Source: Pilaira anomala
Lineage: Eukaryota > Mucoromycota > Mucoromycetes > Mucorales > Mucoraceae
Length of the DNA stretch: 22,343 nt
Direction: 5' to 3'
Assembly: GCA_025716855.1 (NCBI GenBank)
Contig: JAIXMQ010000129.1
Location: 17,501 to 39,843, forward strand
The notes under the pieces are model-generated. The model saw only the letters and a program-made list of their open reading frames with translations, was not told the DNA's origin and made no database searches. This document shows, piece by piece, positions 10,502-18,207 of the stretch. Numbering within the stretch: position 1 is the stretch's first letter; each line of letters starts with the position of its first letter. Position numbers and translations under genes: made by a program.

Positions 10502-10845
10502 TGATATATACCAGCTATATATCTTTATCATTGATTACTATTTAATAGGTGGTTCCACCTATTATTTGACATTATTATTTAATTCTCCTTGATTTCTCAC
10601 GAATGATTAATATCCCGGTATCACAAACCCTTTCTGAACTTTCATGCAATACAACGCGTCTTGACCAGGTCATACGTGTAACATATAAATTATTATGAAC
10701 CAAGACTGTCAATCTTATGTGAAAAGAGTAGACTCTTTTCCCACCCTTTTATTTGAATATAAATACAACCTCTTTTTTCTCATAAATAAAAACCTAATCT
10801 TATTTAAAGACTTTCAACAAACTACTACGTTTTACATATTTATCA
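10502..10845 (+). mobile_element. Solo LTR, copy 1 (inside LINE ORF2)
   Basis: 344 bp begins TGATATATACC and ends ATATTTATCA. It therefore has TG...CA ends with the inverted repeat TGATA/TATCA and is flanked by CCCTG 5-bp duplications. A near-identical copy lies inverted at 13654-13987. It has a TATA-box-like TATAAATA near 10760 and two hairpins, AGGTGG-TT-CCACCT and GAAAAGAGT-AG-ACTCTTTTC. No internal retrotransposon sequence accompanies it, so it is read as a solo LTR left by LTR-LTR recombination. It lies antisense to the LINE and interrupts the endonuclease. A short-TIR MITE is the alternative, but the TG...CA ends, 5-bp duplication and TATA box favour an LTR. Confidence 0.75.
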
Positions 10846-11063
10846 CCCTGGTGCTGCCAGCTTGAACCCTCGCCATCCTGGGTGCGGTACTAGTGCTTCA
10901 GCCCATTCTGCATCCCCGAGATGACATTCTGCTAATATTATAAATGGTAACCGCAGATCTTTAACCATTATTTTTAAATGTTCTAATTTACGCTTCCTTA
11001 CCCCCAGAGACCCTAGGCCCCTGATGTTCAGGAAGGATATATTCTCTTTGGTTTAATCGACAT
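10846..11063 (-). pseudogene. LINE ORF2, N-terminal endonuclease part (broken off)
   Basis: The minus strand is open from 11052 to the LTR. It reads NISFLNIRGLGSLG, KRKLEHLKIMVKDL, IILAECHLGD and GWRGFKLAAPG, which matches the start of APE-type endonucleases (N-x-RGL; the catalytic Glu in the position of the usual QETH, here AECH). The only nearby ATG (11063-11061) is in another frame, and an in-frame TAA (11055-11053) precedes NISF. This suggests one base lost from an A-run just after the start codon. The frame on the far side of the LTR is also offset by one. The glycine-rich stretch usually expected between these halves is not seen, so a small deletion may accompany the insertion. Confidence 0.8.
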
Positions 11064-11222
11064 AAGTAGATTATTGATGGTGAATGTTTGGTTGCCTCCC
11101 TTCCCACGTTTTTTACCCCAGTAGACTACAGTACAGTACAGTACAGTAGATACCGGGGAGGTAACAAAAACCCTTTCCGGGAAAAGCAACCTAGCGGACA
11201 CGGTTGTCGGCTAAACCACAGC
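11064..11222 (-). other. ORF1-ORF2 spacer with (ACAGT)n
   Basis: About 160 nt between the ORF1 stop and the ORF2 start region. It contains a four- to five-unit TACAG pentanucleotide run (11127-11148). No coding potential is seen. Confidence 0.5.
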
Positions 11223-12516
11223 TTAATCTTTCTGAGGGTTGTCGTATGGTTTACCTACATTTCCCTCTGGTTCCTGTGAAAGTTCCATTGGTTCGGTAGG
11301 TTCACCTACTTCTTCCACATCAGATTGATTAGCGGGTTTGCCTTCAATCATCTCGGTGTCCTCACCGCTCCTTAGTTTCTTATGAAACTTCAGAGTCTTG
11401 CGACGTTCGGCTCGCCTTTGATTACTGAGTGTGTTCTTAGACACACCATCTCGTATAGCGACCTCACCTAACGTAAGTTGGGAGGGTGCCTCGCCCGCAT
11501 CATTAAGTGGCACTGGACGCTTACGCTTACCAGGTGACACTTTTACAGTATCGTCTTTCGTTGATACTGCATTCATTTTTTGAGTGAGGTCCCGTACCTC
11601 CTTGGCCGGGCAGTTTTTTACAACATGCCCTTGCTGTCGGCACTTGGAACATCCATCAACAGGTCGTGTAGTCACAACCTTATTGCACATAGTGACCTTG
11701 TCAGGCAGGTCGTTCAAGCCATCTTGTAAGACGACTGTCACTTCCCAGCGATTGTCGGTCGTAAAGCCCGACCTTGTACAGGGATTGGCCTTAATGACCT
11801 TTCCGTAAGGCTCTAACACCTTTTCGAAATCCCATGTACTCAGAAGGGCAGGTGTGTTGATGAAGATATAGCGACGTCCCAGGCGTCTAGCCGGGTCGAA
11901 CCTATCTTCGAACACGAGTACAAAGTTATTTTGTTGAAAGGATCCTTCCACCCATTTTGCGGGCCTCTTGTTTACTTTCACAGAGAACTGTGATGTCAAC
12001 CGGGCCCCTGTTTGCCTTAATGGCTTCATGGATACCTCTCACTGAGCGGGGAACGCGCCCAAGCCGAGTACGGATTTGTCTATAGAGCAAATGCTCGTCC
12101 AGACTCACTCCGCTGGGCATAACTGCCGTAACCGCATTACCCCGTTTTAGCCGCTCAGCTGCGTCTTCAGTATGGATCCCTTCACGGACGACTTGTGTAG
12201 TAGTACGCCCAGATTCAGGTACTGAAGTAGAAGAGGAAGGCTTATTTGAGTCGGTTGCTACCGAAGTAGAAACAGCAGACTCCACCTCCATCATCTCGTT
12301 TGTGGGTTTAGGAGTGGTACTAGGGACTTGTACCGTCTGCTTGGGTACCTTTTCAGGACCCGAAGCGACTGCTTTGGCTTTAGGGGTCGCTTTCGCTTCC
12401 ACTCTCTCAGCCTCCACACCTCCTTTGGTTTTGTTTTGAGACTTTTTGGGATTAGTCTCTGAACCCTTCCTATTGGTTTTACCTACTGTATATATCTTAC
12501 TGTGCAGGCCGGTCAC
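11223..12516 (-). pseudogene. LINE ORF1, RRM-like region plus CCHC zinc knuckle, one frameshift
   Basis: Two overlapping frames together make one protein. 12516-11926 begins GTG ACC (TGLHSKIYTVGK), is Lys/Thr/Ser/Pro-rich, then reads YRQIRTRLGRVP and ITVLCESKQEARKM. 12029-11223 carries RRYIFINTPALL, DFEKVLEPYGKVIKAN and a CCHC knuckle CSKCRQQGHVVKNC (C-x2-C-x4-H-x4-C), then a basic tail and an acidic end. The hand-over lies near 11930-11960, around a CAACAAAATAAC run, suggesting a one-base indel. No ATG starts the first frame; a TAG lies just upstream, so the start is GTG, lost or altered. The RRM-like call is from the FINTP...YGKV pattern. ORF1 proteins of L1/Tx1-type LINEs bind element RNA. 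Confidence 0.8.
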
Positions 12517-12937
12517 CCCAACACAGGGAGCCTAAATCTTGGTTTTACCCAAGAACCGATTTTCAGGTACGTGGCCAACCCCTCATTTGGTTGGCAGGGC
12601 TGCTGCCAGGCGGTGAGATCCCTAAATAGGACCGCCTTTCACCCACAAAATAGCTGCGTAGGATAGTCTACCGTTAATGGGATGCATCGACTAGTTTTCC
12701 ACCCGTGCTGGCACTCCTTCTGTCTTCCAAATTAGCTGTTGGTGGCAGCCGGAGCCGTAGCTCCTCCCACTTTTAAAGACTGTGGTCTCTCTTTCGCAGG
12801 TTGCCCCGCTACCGTTCTTACACCTACGGCTAGAGGTCGAAGGGCGTTCATAAATTTAAAGGGAACAGTGGTTACCCACCGTAAACCGTCAATACCAATC
12901 AGCATAACCTTCTCCCTGTTTACAGTTAGGTACTCTG
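12517..12937 (-). other. LINE 5'UTR downstream of the ribozyme
   Basis: About 420 nt with no long frame in the sense direction. It has a small hairpin GGAGC-TACG-GCTCC (about 12748-12761). CTCCCTGTGTT just before ORF1 also occurs in the 3'UTR hairpin. Confidence 0.5.
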
Positions 12938-13025
12938 GTAATACTTTTAGCTCTCCCCTAAGGCTACACCCTTAGTGAAGGTTCCACCCCGCCGGCACGG
13001 TGAGCCAGTATTACATAGGTCGGGG
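12938..13025 (-). ncRNA. HDV-like self-cleaving ribozyme at the LINE 5' end (predicted)
   Basis: Read on the minus strand, the first 88 nt allow the nested double pseudoknot of HDV-type ribozymes. P1 is CCCCG-a-CC (13025-13018) with GG-CGGGG (12993-12987). J1/2 is TAT. P2 is GTAATACT (13014-13007) with AGTATTAC (12945-12938), 8 bp. P3 is GGC/GCC (13006-13004, 12996-12994), closing the 7-nt loop TCACCGT. P1.1 pairs CC of that loop with GG (12985-12984). P4 includes the perfect CTAAGG/CCTTAG hairpin (12976-12959). J4/2 is C-T-A-A (12950-12947), fitting the CNRA consensus with C12950 in the catalytic position. HDV-like ribozymes at LINE 5' ends are established for R2 and several other families, where they trim the 5' end of the co-transcript. 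Cleavage is predicted at or 1-2 nt inside the 18S/element boundary. The fold was drawn by eye only. Confidence 0.78.
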
Positions 13026-13040
13026 GTATCTAATCGTCTT
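13025..13040 (+). repeat. LINE target-site duplication, 5' copy
   Basis: Identical to 6635-6650 (GGTATCTAATCGTCTT). Continuous with 18S sequence on the higher-coordinate side (CGATCCCTTAACTTTAG). Confidence 0.92.
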
Positions 13041-13653
13041 CGATCCCTTAACTTTAGACCTTGATCAATGAAACCGTCCTGGGTCAAATGCTTTCGCAGT
13101 AGTTTGTCATCGGTCAATCCAAGAATTTCACCTCTAGCGAACAAATACAAATGCCCCCAACCGTTTCTATTCATCATTACTCTAGTTCCTGAACCAACGA
13201 AATAGGGACTGAAGTCATATATCATTATTCCATGCTAACACATTCAAGCTTAAAAGCCTGCTTTAAACACTCTGATTTGCTCATGGTAATTATTTGGCTA
13301 GAGACTACAAATGACCGAAGCCACTCATAGCATCACCAAAAAAAAAGTCTCGGCAGAAACGAGCTTGATCAATGAAGACCAGGCCACTTCGCCTAAAGAC
13401 TAAAATTTGACTACGGACGTTTTAACTGCAACAACTTTAATATACGCTATTGGAGCTGAAATTACCGCGGCTGCTGGCACCAGACTTGCCCTTTAATTGA
13501 TCCTCGTTAAGGGATTTAAATTGTACTCATTCCAATTGCAAGACCATAAAGGCCCTGCATTGTTATTTATTGTCACTACCTCTCCGTGTCGGGATTGGGT
13601 AATTTGCGCGCCTGCTGCCTTCCTTGGATGTGGTAGCCGTTTCTCAGACTCCC
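13025..13653 (-). rRNA. 18S rRNA fragment 2 of 3 (middle), mutated
   Basis: The minus strand reads GAGTCTGAGAAACGGCTACC, CAAGGAAGGCAGCAGGCGCG, TGGTGCCAGCAGCCGCGG, ATAGCGTATATTAAAGTTG and AGAGGTGAAATTCTTGG, then GGGATCGAAGACGATTAGATACC at the LINE border. Conserved positions are altered. GGTAATTCCAGC is GGTAATTTCAGC (13459), CAATTGGAGGGCAAG is CAATTAAAGGGCAAG (13493-13494), and CACGGGGAGG is CACGGAGAGG. Most are G-to-A or C-to-T on one strand or the other. This supports a decayed, non-selected copy. Confidence 0.93.
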
Positions 13654-13987
13654 TGATAAATATGTAAACGTAGTAGTTTGTTGAAGTCTTAAATAAGATT
13701 AGGTTTTTATTTATGAGAATAAAGATTGTATTTATATTCAAATAAAAGGTGGAAAAGAGTCTACTCTTTTCACATAAGATTGACAGTCTTGGTTCATAAT
13801 AATTTATATGTTACACGTATGACCTGGTCAAGACGCGTTGTATTGCATGAAAGTTCAGAAAGGGTTTGTGATACCGGATATTAATCATTCGTGAGAAATT
13901 AAGGAGAATTAAATAATAATGTCAAATAATAGGTGAACACCTATTAAATAGTAATCAATGATAAAGATATATAGCTGGTATATATCA
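13654..13987 (-). mobile_element. Solo LTR, copy 2 (inside 18S)
   Basis: 334 bp, inverted relative to copy 1 and matching it end to end with scattered substitutions and small indels. It starts (minus strand) TGATATATACCAGC and ends TTTACATATTTATCA. The 18S motif TCCGGAGAGGGAGTCTGAG is split into GGAGAGGAG and GGGAGTCTGAG, so GGAG (probably GGGAG before a one-base loss) is duplicated. Both hairpins and the TATAAATA box are conserved. An intron was considered, but the second copy in unrelated sequence with a target duplication argues for a mobile element. Confidence 0.78.
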
Positions 13988-14385
13988 CTCCTCTCCGGAA
14001 TCGAACCCTAATTCCCCGTTAACCGTTGTAGGCATTGCAAGCCTCTATCTTACAATCTCGACTACAATAGGGCAGAAAATCGAGTGGACCGTCGCCAGCA
14101 CAAGGCCATGCGATCCGCTAAATTATTATGAATCACCAAGGAAAACTGGTTTTACCCAGCGTTGACTTTATCTAATAAGTGCACCCCTTCCGAAGTCAGG
14201 GCTTTTTTGCATGTATTAGCTCTAGAATTACCACGGTTATCCAAGTAGTAAAGAAATATGTCACGTAGATCATAACTGATTTAATGAGCCATTCGCAGTT
14301 TCACAATATAAATTTATTTATACTTAGACATGCATGGCTTAATATTTGAGAAAAGCATATGGCTACTGGCAGGATCAACCAGGTA
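13988..14385 (-). rRNA. 18S rRNA fragment 1 of 3 (5' end)
   Basis: The minus strand begins TACCTGGTTGATCCTGCCAG and continues with AAGCCATGCATGTCTAAG, CTGCGAATGGCTCATTAAATC, CGTGGTAATTCTAGAGCTAA and GGGGAATTAGGGTTCGATTC. Then the solo LTR interrupts it at TCCGGAGAG. ACGGTTAACGGGG replaces the usual ACGGGTAACGGGG. The helix around CCCTATTGTAGTCGAGATTG looks intact. Confidence 0.93.
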
Positions 14386-15120
14386 ACTCTAAATGAAAGG
14401 AGCGTACTATACCCGCAAGTATAGTCGATTGGCTAAAGCACGTAGCAATAACCCCACCCTATGTTTCAAATTAGATTTACTAGGTGCTCTATGCATCATG
14501 ACCCCCGAATGAACGGTGGATGATAAACAGAGCGATAATTTTGTTCTTTGGATTTCGGAATTTGTGAACAATAAAGTACACAGGATTCTACTTTCCTCAA
14601 ACTCAATTACCTGATTTCCTTTAGCAATCCTATCGTTTTTCTTGCAAGCAACTGAAACAAGATGTAATATCTTTTCTCCCAGTACCCGCTCGATGGACTC
14701 TTTATTTCCGCTAAAGAAGTCTTGCGACCCCTCTTGGCTTCGTAAAGTTTGCCCAGTTGTATTAATATAATTTTTATCCATTACAGAAAAGAAATATACA
14801 ATACCCAAATCTTCCAAGGAAGGTGAACCGAAGTTCTCCCTACAAGGTGTAACTGAAGAGCGTTTCAAGCCAAATAAATGACCTTAAACACTCATGCCTC
14901 TATAACCTCCGAAACTCGGCCAAAGACATCATTAGATGCCGGCTAGTAAGAGCCTATAGTCGACCGTTGCGATCTGTGTGTAGCCGGTCATATTTTACTA
15001 CTTCCCTCTACATAGGTACTGGGCAATATTAAGATCAGGCGTGTTTTAGGCGCACGCATCAAAAATGCAAAAAACCGACTTTACCTAGGTTTAAAATTGA
15101 TTTTCAGATTTTTGCACTGA
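14386..15120 (-). other. Presumed 5' external transcribed spacer, with a long open frame
   Basis: This region directly precedes the 18S 5' end on the same strand. A 153-codon open frame (14868-14407, TTG start, no ATG before residue 30) ends 21 bp before the 18S. It reads SPSLEDLGIVYFFSVMDK and later IERVLGEKILHLVSVACKK. No family was recognised; the position suggests chance or an older insertion. The rest of the stretch shows no gene, and no Pol I promoter can be identified by eye. Confidence 0.4.
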
Positions 15121-15186
15121 AAAAATTTTTTCACTCAAAAACTTGAAAATTTTTTTTTTTTTTATTTTCACCGTCACAACAAAAAA

Positions 15187-15228
<42 letters not shown>

Positions 15229-15230
15229 CT

Positions 15231-15263
<33 letters not shown>
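15121..15263. repeat. Homopolymer-rich tract (T and A runs)
   Basis: Nearly uninterrupted T runs of 20-35 bases and A runs of 10. Two close copies are separated by TTTAAAAACTAAATT. Such runs are prone to assembly error, and their lengths should not be trusted. Confidence 0.9.
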
Positions 15264-15289
15264 CAAGCAGCGGACAAAAAAAAAATTTG

Positions 15290-15548
15290 TTACCGTGCAC
15301 TTGCCCAGAAATCTTTTGGTAGGCCACTTTCTCTACCGGGCCCTGCCTAGAAAAAAAAAATCTGCCAGCGAAAAAAAAAAAAATTTTTTCGTGAACTTGC
15401 CCTGATAATTTTGGATAGGTAATTTTTTTTACATTTCTCTGTCTAAAAAAAAAATAAAAAAAAATAAAAAAACTTACCGTGCCCTTGCCTAGAAATTTTT
15501 TGGTAGGCCACTTTTTCTACTGGGCCCTGCCTAGAAAAATTTAGGTGG
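15290..15548. repeat. Direct-repeat module, left copy
   Basis: It contains two rounds of a unit built of TACCGTGCcCTTGCCtAGAAA, TTTTGGTAGGCCACTTT and CTACCGGGCCCTGCCTAG. An A-rich linker (CTGCCAGCG, GTGAACTTGCCC, AATTTTGGATAGG) separates them. The same order recurs at 16489-16770. Within a unit, GCCTA...TAGGC and GGTAG...CTACC can form hairpins. Confidence 0.75.
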
Positions 15549-16170
15549 TGTGATGTACGTTCTTTATTGAAGTAGGAAAAATGTGAGCACCACGCTGTTA
15601 GGTTGCGAACCAAGATTTTAAATAAAATAAGTAGAAAGGAAGAACTTAGAGGAGGGAAATTTAGAGGTTGTCAAAATTTATCTTCAATTTACGAATAAAT
15701 AAAGAATTCAATTGAGTAGAAAAAAAAAGATGTATTCTTATATAAAATAGGAATGGTTCTCTTTTAAAATATGTTGAGTTTAGGTCTAAAGGTCACTAAC
15801 AATACACGAAGTATATATAATGTATAATAAACGAAAATGATCAACGGAACACAAGTAATGATTATCAATTCTTATAAAGATAGATATGTTTCACTCGATA
15901 AATATTTAAGGTCCCCCAATATATATCTCTTATGAATAAGAGTTCTTTATTGATGAGATGACTTAAGATAATAAAAGTATGGCTCTCTATAGCTTTAAAG
16001 CCTAAAGATGTATGCCTTTTATTTATGTAGATTGTGGGATCAGATATTATTCTTAAAAGAAAGAAATGTCTCTAAAACCACTGAAATACGATACGTTTAG
16101 ACTTATTCTTTTTAGTGTATTCTAAGAGAAAGATCACTAAAACGGTTTCTTTTGATATGACAAAAGAAGG
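15549..16170. other. Unassigned AT-rich stretch between repeat modules
   Basis: No frame of note and no recognisable gene. Related 12-14-mers GTTCTTTATTGA and GAACTTTATTGAA recur near 15560, 15944 and 16367. This hints at a decayed repeat element, but no ends could be defined. Confidence 0.3.
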
Positions 16171-16295
16171 GGAAAAGGAAAAGAAAAGAAAAAGAGATAA
16201 TAAAAAAAGGAAAAGAAAAGAAAAGAAAGGAAAAGAAAAGAAAGGAAAAGAAAAGAAAAGAAAAGAAAAGAAAAGAAAAGAAAAGAAAAGAAAAG
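16171..16295 (+). repeat. (AAAAG)n microsatellite
   Basis: About 125 bp of GGAAAAG and AAAAG units, almost perfect from 16245 to the end. Open frames across it on either strand (Lys/Glu/Arg or Phe/Ser/Leu repeats) are artefacts. Confidence 0.95.
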
Positions 16296-16488
16296 TTCAC
16301 ACTGCCTTAGCAAGTGTAGAAAATAAAGAAGAGATAATAGTTTTGAGTGAGATTTTTTACTGAAGAACTTTATTGAAAGGTGAAAAAAAGGGGAGTATTT
16401 ATAAAGAAAAAGAAATAAGGTTTGACGATAGAAGAAAAGATAGGAAACAGGTGATTTTACCAAAACAAAAAAAGGCAGTCGTTACAGT

Positions 16489-16770
16489 GGGGCATTTTTT
16501 CTACCAGGCCCTGCCTAAAAAAAAAAAATCTCCCAGCAAAAAAATAAAATTTTTTTCGGGAACTTGCCCATATAATTTTGGATGGGTCATTTTTTTTACC
16601 TTTCTCTTTCTAAAAAAAAATTAAAAATAAAAAAAAAAATTTACCGTGTCCTTGCCAAGAAATTTTTTGGTAGGCCACTTTTTCTACCGGGCACTACCGA
16701 GAAAATTTTGGGAGCCCCACTTTATTTTTTTTACCGAACCCTGACTAGAAAATTTTAGGCGGGTGGGCAT
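16489..16770. repeat. Direct-repeat module, right copy
   Basis: Same order of blocks as 15290-15548: TACCAGGCCCTGCCTA, A-run, CTCCCAGC, GGGAACTTGCCC, AATTTTGGATGGG, A/T-run, ACCGTGTCCTTGCC, TTGGTAGGCCACTTTTTCTACC. An extra round CCCCACTTTATTTT...ACCGAACCCTGACTAG follows. Confidence 0.75.
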
Positions 16771-16771
16771 T

Positions 16772-16781
16772 TATATATATG

Positions 16782-16805
<24 letters not shown>
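16772..16805. repeat. (AT)n microsatellite
   Basis: About 34 bp of alternating AT with one G interruption, directly after the repeat module. Confidence 0.95.
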
Positions 16806-16812
<7 letters not shown>

Positions 16813-18207
16813 GCCGCAGGCTCAGTGTATTATTGGTATATATAATAAGGTTATATTTATTATTTATTATAGCTAAATACATTACTTATACCTTGTTAAA
16901 ATGTAAGAAATTGTAGTATAAGTATTTGACTTATTGATTATTTCTTCGGTTAGATAGAAAAATGTGTTTTCAAACAGTAAAAATGTATTGCAGAGAAGAG
17001 AGAAGCAGACTATAGCACCAAGCAAATAAATAGTACTGCTAATAACTCTTAACATACGATCCATTATACAATAATTAACCTACGTTATTGAAACTAGTAA
17101 TAAATATATATCACAGAGAATAGATATTAAAAGTTTATAGCACTGAGCACCAAGCAGATCAATTTAAAAGGTAAGAATAGGATAAGTTTATTTAAAATAT
17201 GAAAAAGATATTACTTATATACTAAGAAAAATAACAAGAAACGGAAATACTAAACGGGATCATTTTCTTCGATCAACTTCTTTTCAATTGACATTTTACC
17301 AGATGTTGGTAACTGCAATATAAATACTATAGTAAGTAAAATAAAATAAAAACTTGAAACTGCAATATTCTTGATTTGTCAAATGGCGTAAAATATCTTG
17401 AATAAAAAAATAACGATGCGATTTTACACTTGAAGTAAATTAAAAGTTGAAACGTCAAAACCAGAAAAAAAGACTTGATTTAGCAACACCGAGAAATAAA
17501 AGACGATAAGTTGAGGTGACACTTGAAAAAATAGGAGAACCAGAGAGCAATTTGAGGCAAAGTAAAGTGATAACAAATAAAGAAAAATAGAGAAAATAGT
17601 AAAATAAACAAAAGATAATAATAAAAAAAGAAAGGAGTAAAAATAACACAGAGTAAAAATAAGAAATTAAAATAAACAATAAACAGAAAATAAAATGAAA
17701 TAAACAGAAAAATAAAACAATCGACAAAATAAAGTTGACACTTGATATAGATTTTTGTGACCAGAATATGAGGAGAGAGATTTGGCACGACCAGCGTAAT
17801 AACAATAAACAAATTAAAATATATCTTGAGTAAAAGCAGCAAAATAGATATAGAGAGACTACTTTTTGACAGGAAGATACTACTAATGAGAACGGTGAAG
17901 AAAAACCAAAAGAATAAGCCTAATCAAGATGTTTAGAGCCAAAAAGAGCACAACTAAAAGAAAAGAGTCAAACCCAAGAATATTCACGTGAATGTCACGT
18001 GTTCTCAAAAGTACTATTTTAAATGTCCGGCGAAAACCACGTGTTCATGTGACAAAATTGTCAGTCCTGTACTAAACGATATTATGTACCTGACCGATGT
18101 GAATCAAGAAGACCCTTTCAATAGTAACAGGTAACTGTACAAATAAAATATAGAAAAGGGAAAAGAAGTTATTTTTATTATTAATCAGAAATTGCTTTGA
18201 ATATATA
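16806..18207. other. AT-rich region downstream of the gypsy CDS, no gene found
   Basis: On the minus strand this follows the stop of the gypsy tail, so the 3' untranslated part and 3' LTR of that element are expected here. No LTR ends, polypurine tract or direct repeat could be fixed. The long minus-strand frames at 17842-17455 are Phe/Leu/Ile-rich readings of A-rich DNA and are not supported. TATAGCACCAAGCA-like words recur near 17012 and 17137. Confidence 0.4.
17985..18043. promoter_or_regulatory. Cluster of three CACGTG palindromes
   Basis: CACGTG occurs at 17985-17990, 17996-18001 and 18038-18043, with a related CATGTGAC at 18045. In fungi CACGTG is the site of bHLH regulators such as Pho4/Cbf1/USF types. 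The cluster lies downstream of the gypsy CDS, where the 3' LTR should be, so it could be LTR promoter or enhancer sequence. Function is inferred from the motif only. Confidence 0.4.

Larger units (their letters stand above)
6651..13024 (-). mobile_element. Non-LTR retrotransposon (APE-type LINE) inserted in 18S rDNA
   Basis: About 6.37 kb (about 6.03 kb without the nested solo LTR) lies between perfect 16-bp 18S duplications. On the minus strand the order is: HDV-like ribozyme and 5'UTR (13024-12517), ORF1 (12516-11223), a 160-bp spacer, ORF2 with APE endonuclease and RT (11063-6793), and a 3'UTR (6792-6651). The 3'UTR ends in ...ACAATAACAATTA rather than poly(A). ORF1 with an RRM-like part and CCHC knuckle, and ORF2 with APE-RT-zf-RVT, resemble the L1/Tx1 group; I cannot place the clade. 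Only a few lesions are visible (one frameshift in ORF1; a start-region shift, solo LTR and one TAA in ORF2), so the copy looks fairly young. 18S-specific LINEs such as R7 and R8 are known in animals. Whether this family is site-specific cannot be told from one copy. Confidence 0.93.

Noticed and set aside
10502..10845. MITE rather than solo LTR
   Set aside because: Terminal inverted repeats are only about 5 bp (TGATA/TATCA), while TG...CA ends, 5-bp duplication, TATA box and length fit an LTR better; not fully excluded.
10090..11055. TAA codons in the LINE ORF2 read as Gln under a variant nuclear code
   Set aside because: The 1035-codon RT frame, the integrase frame of more than 760 codons and the four-exon gene all lack internal TAA/TAG and end in them, so the standard code fits; the two TAAs are better explained as lesions.
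13654..13987. Group I or spliceosomal intron in the 18S
   Set aside because: A near-identical copy sits antisense inside the LINE, both have TG...CA ends and 4-5-bp duplications, and no group I core (P7/P3) was seen.
14880..15060. Possible 5S rRNA or tRNA upstream of the 18S
   Set aside because: No 5S internal control region or tRNA A/B boxes could be matched in either strand.
16112..16463. Lys/Glu/Arg-rich and Phe/Ser/Leu-rich frames
   Set aside because: They are translations of the (AAAAG)n microsatellite.
17455..17842. Two overlapping minus-strand frames resembling membrane proteins
   Set aside because: They are Phe/Leu/Ile/Tyr-rich readings of A-rich low-complexity DNA, overlap each other in two frames and show no domain.
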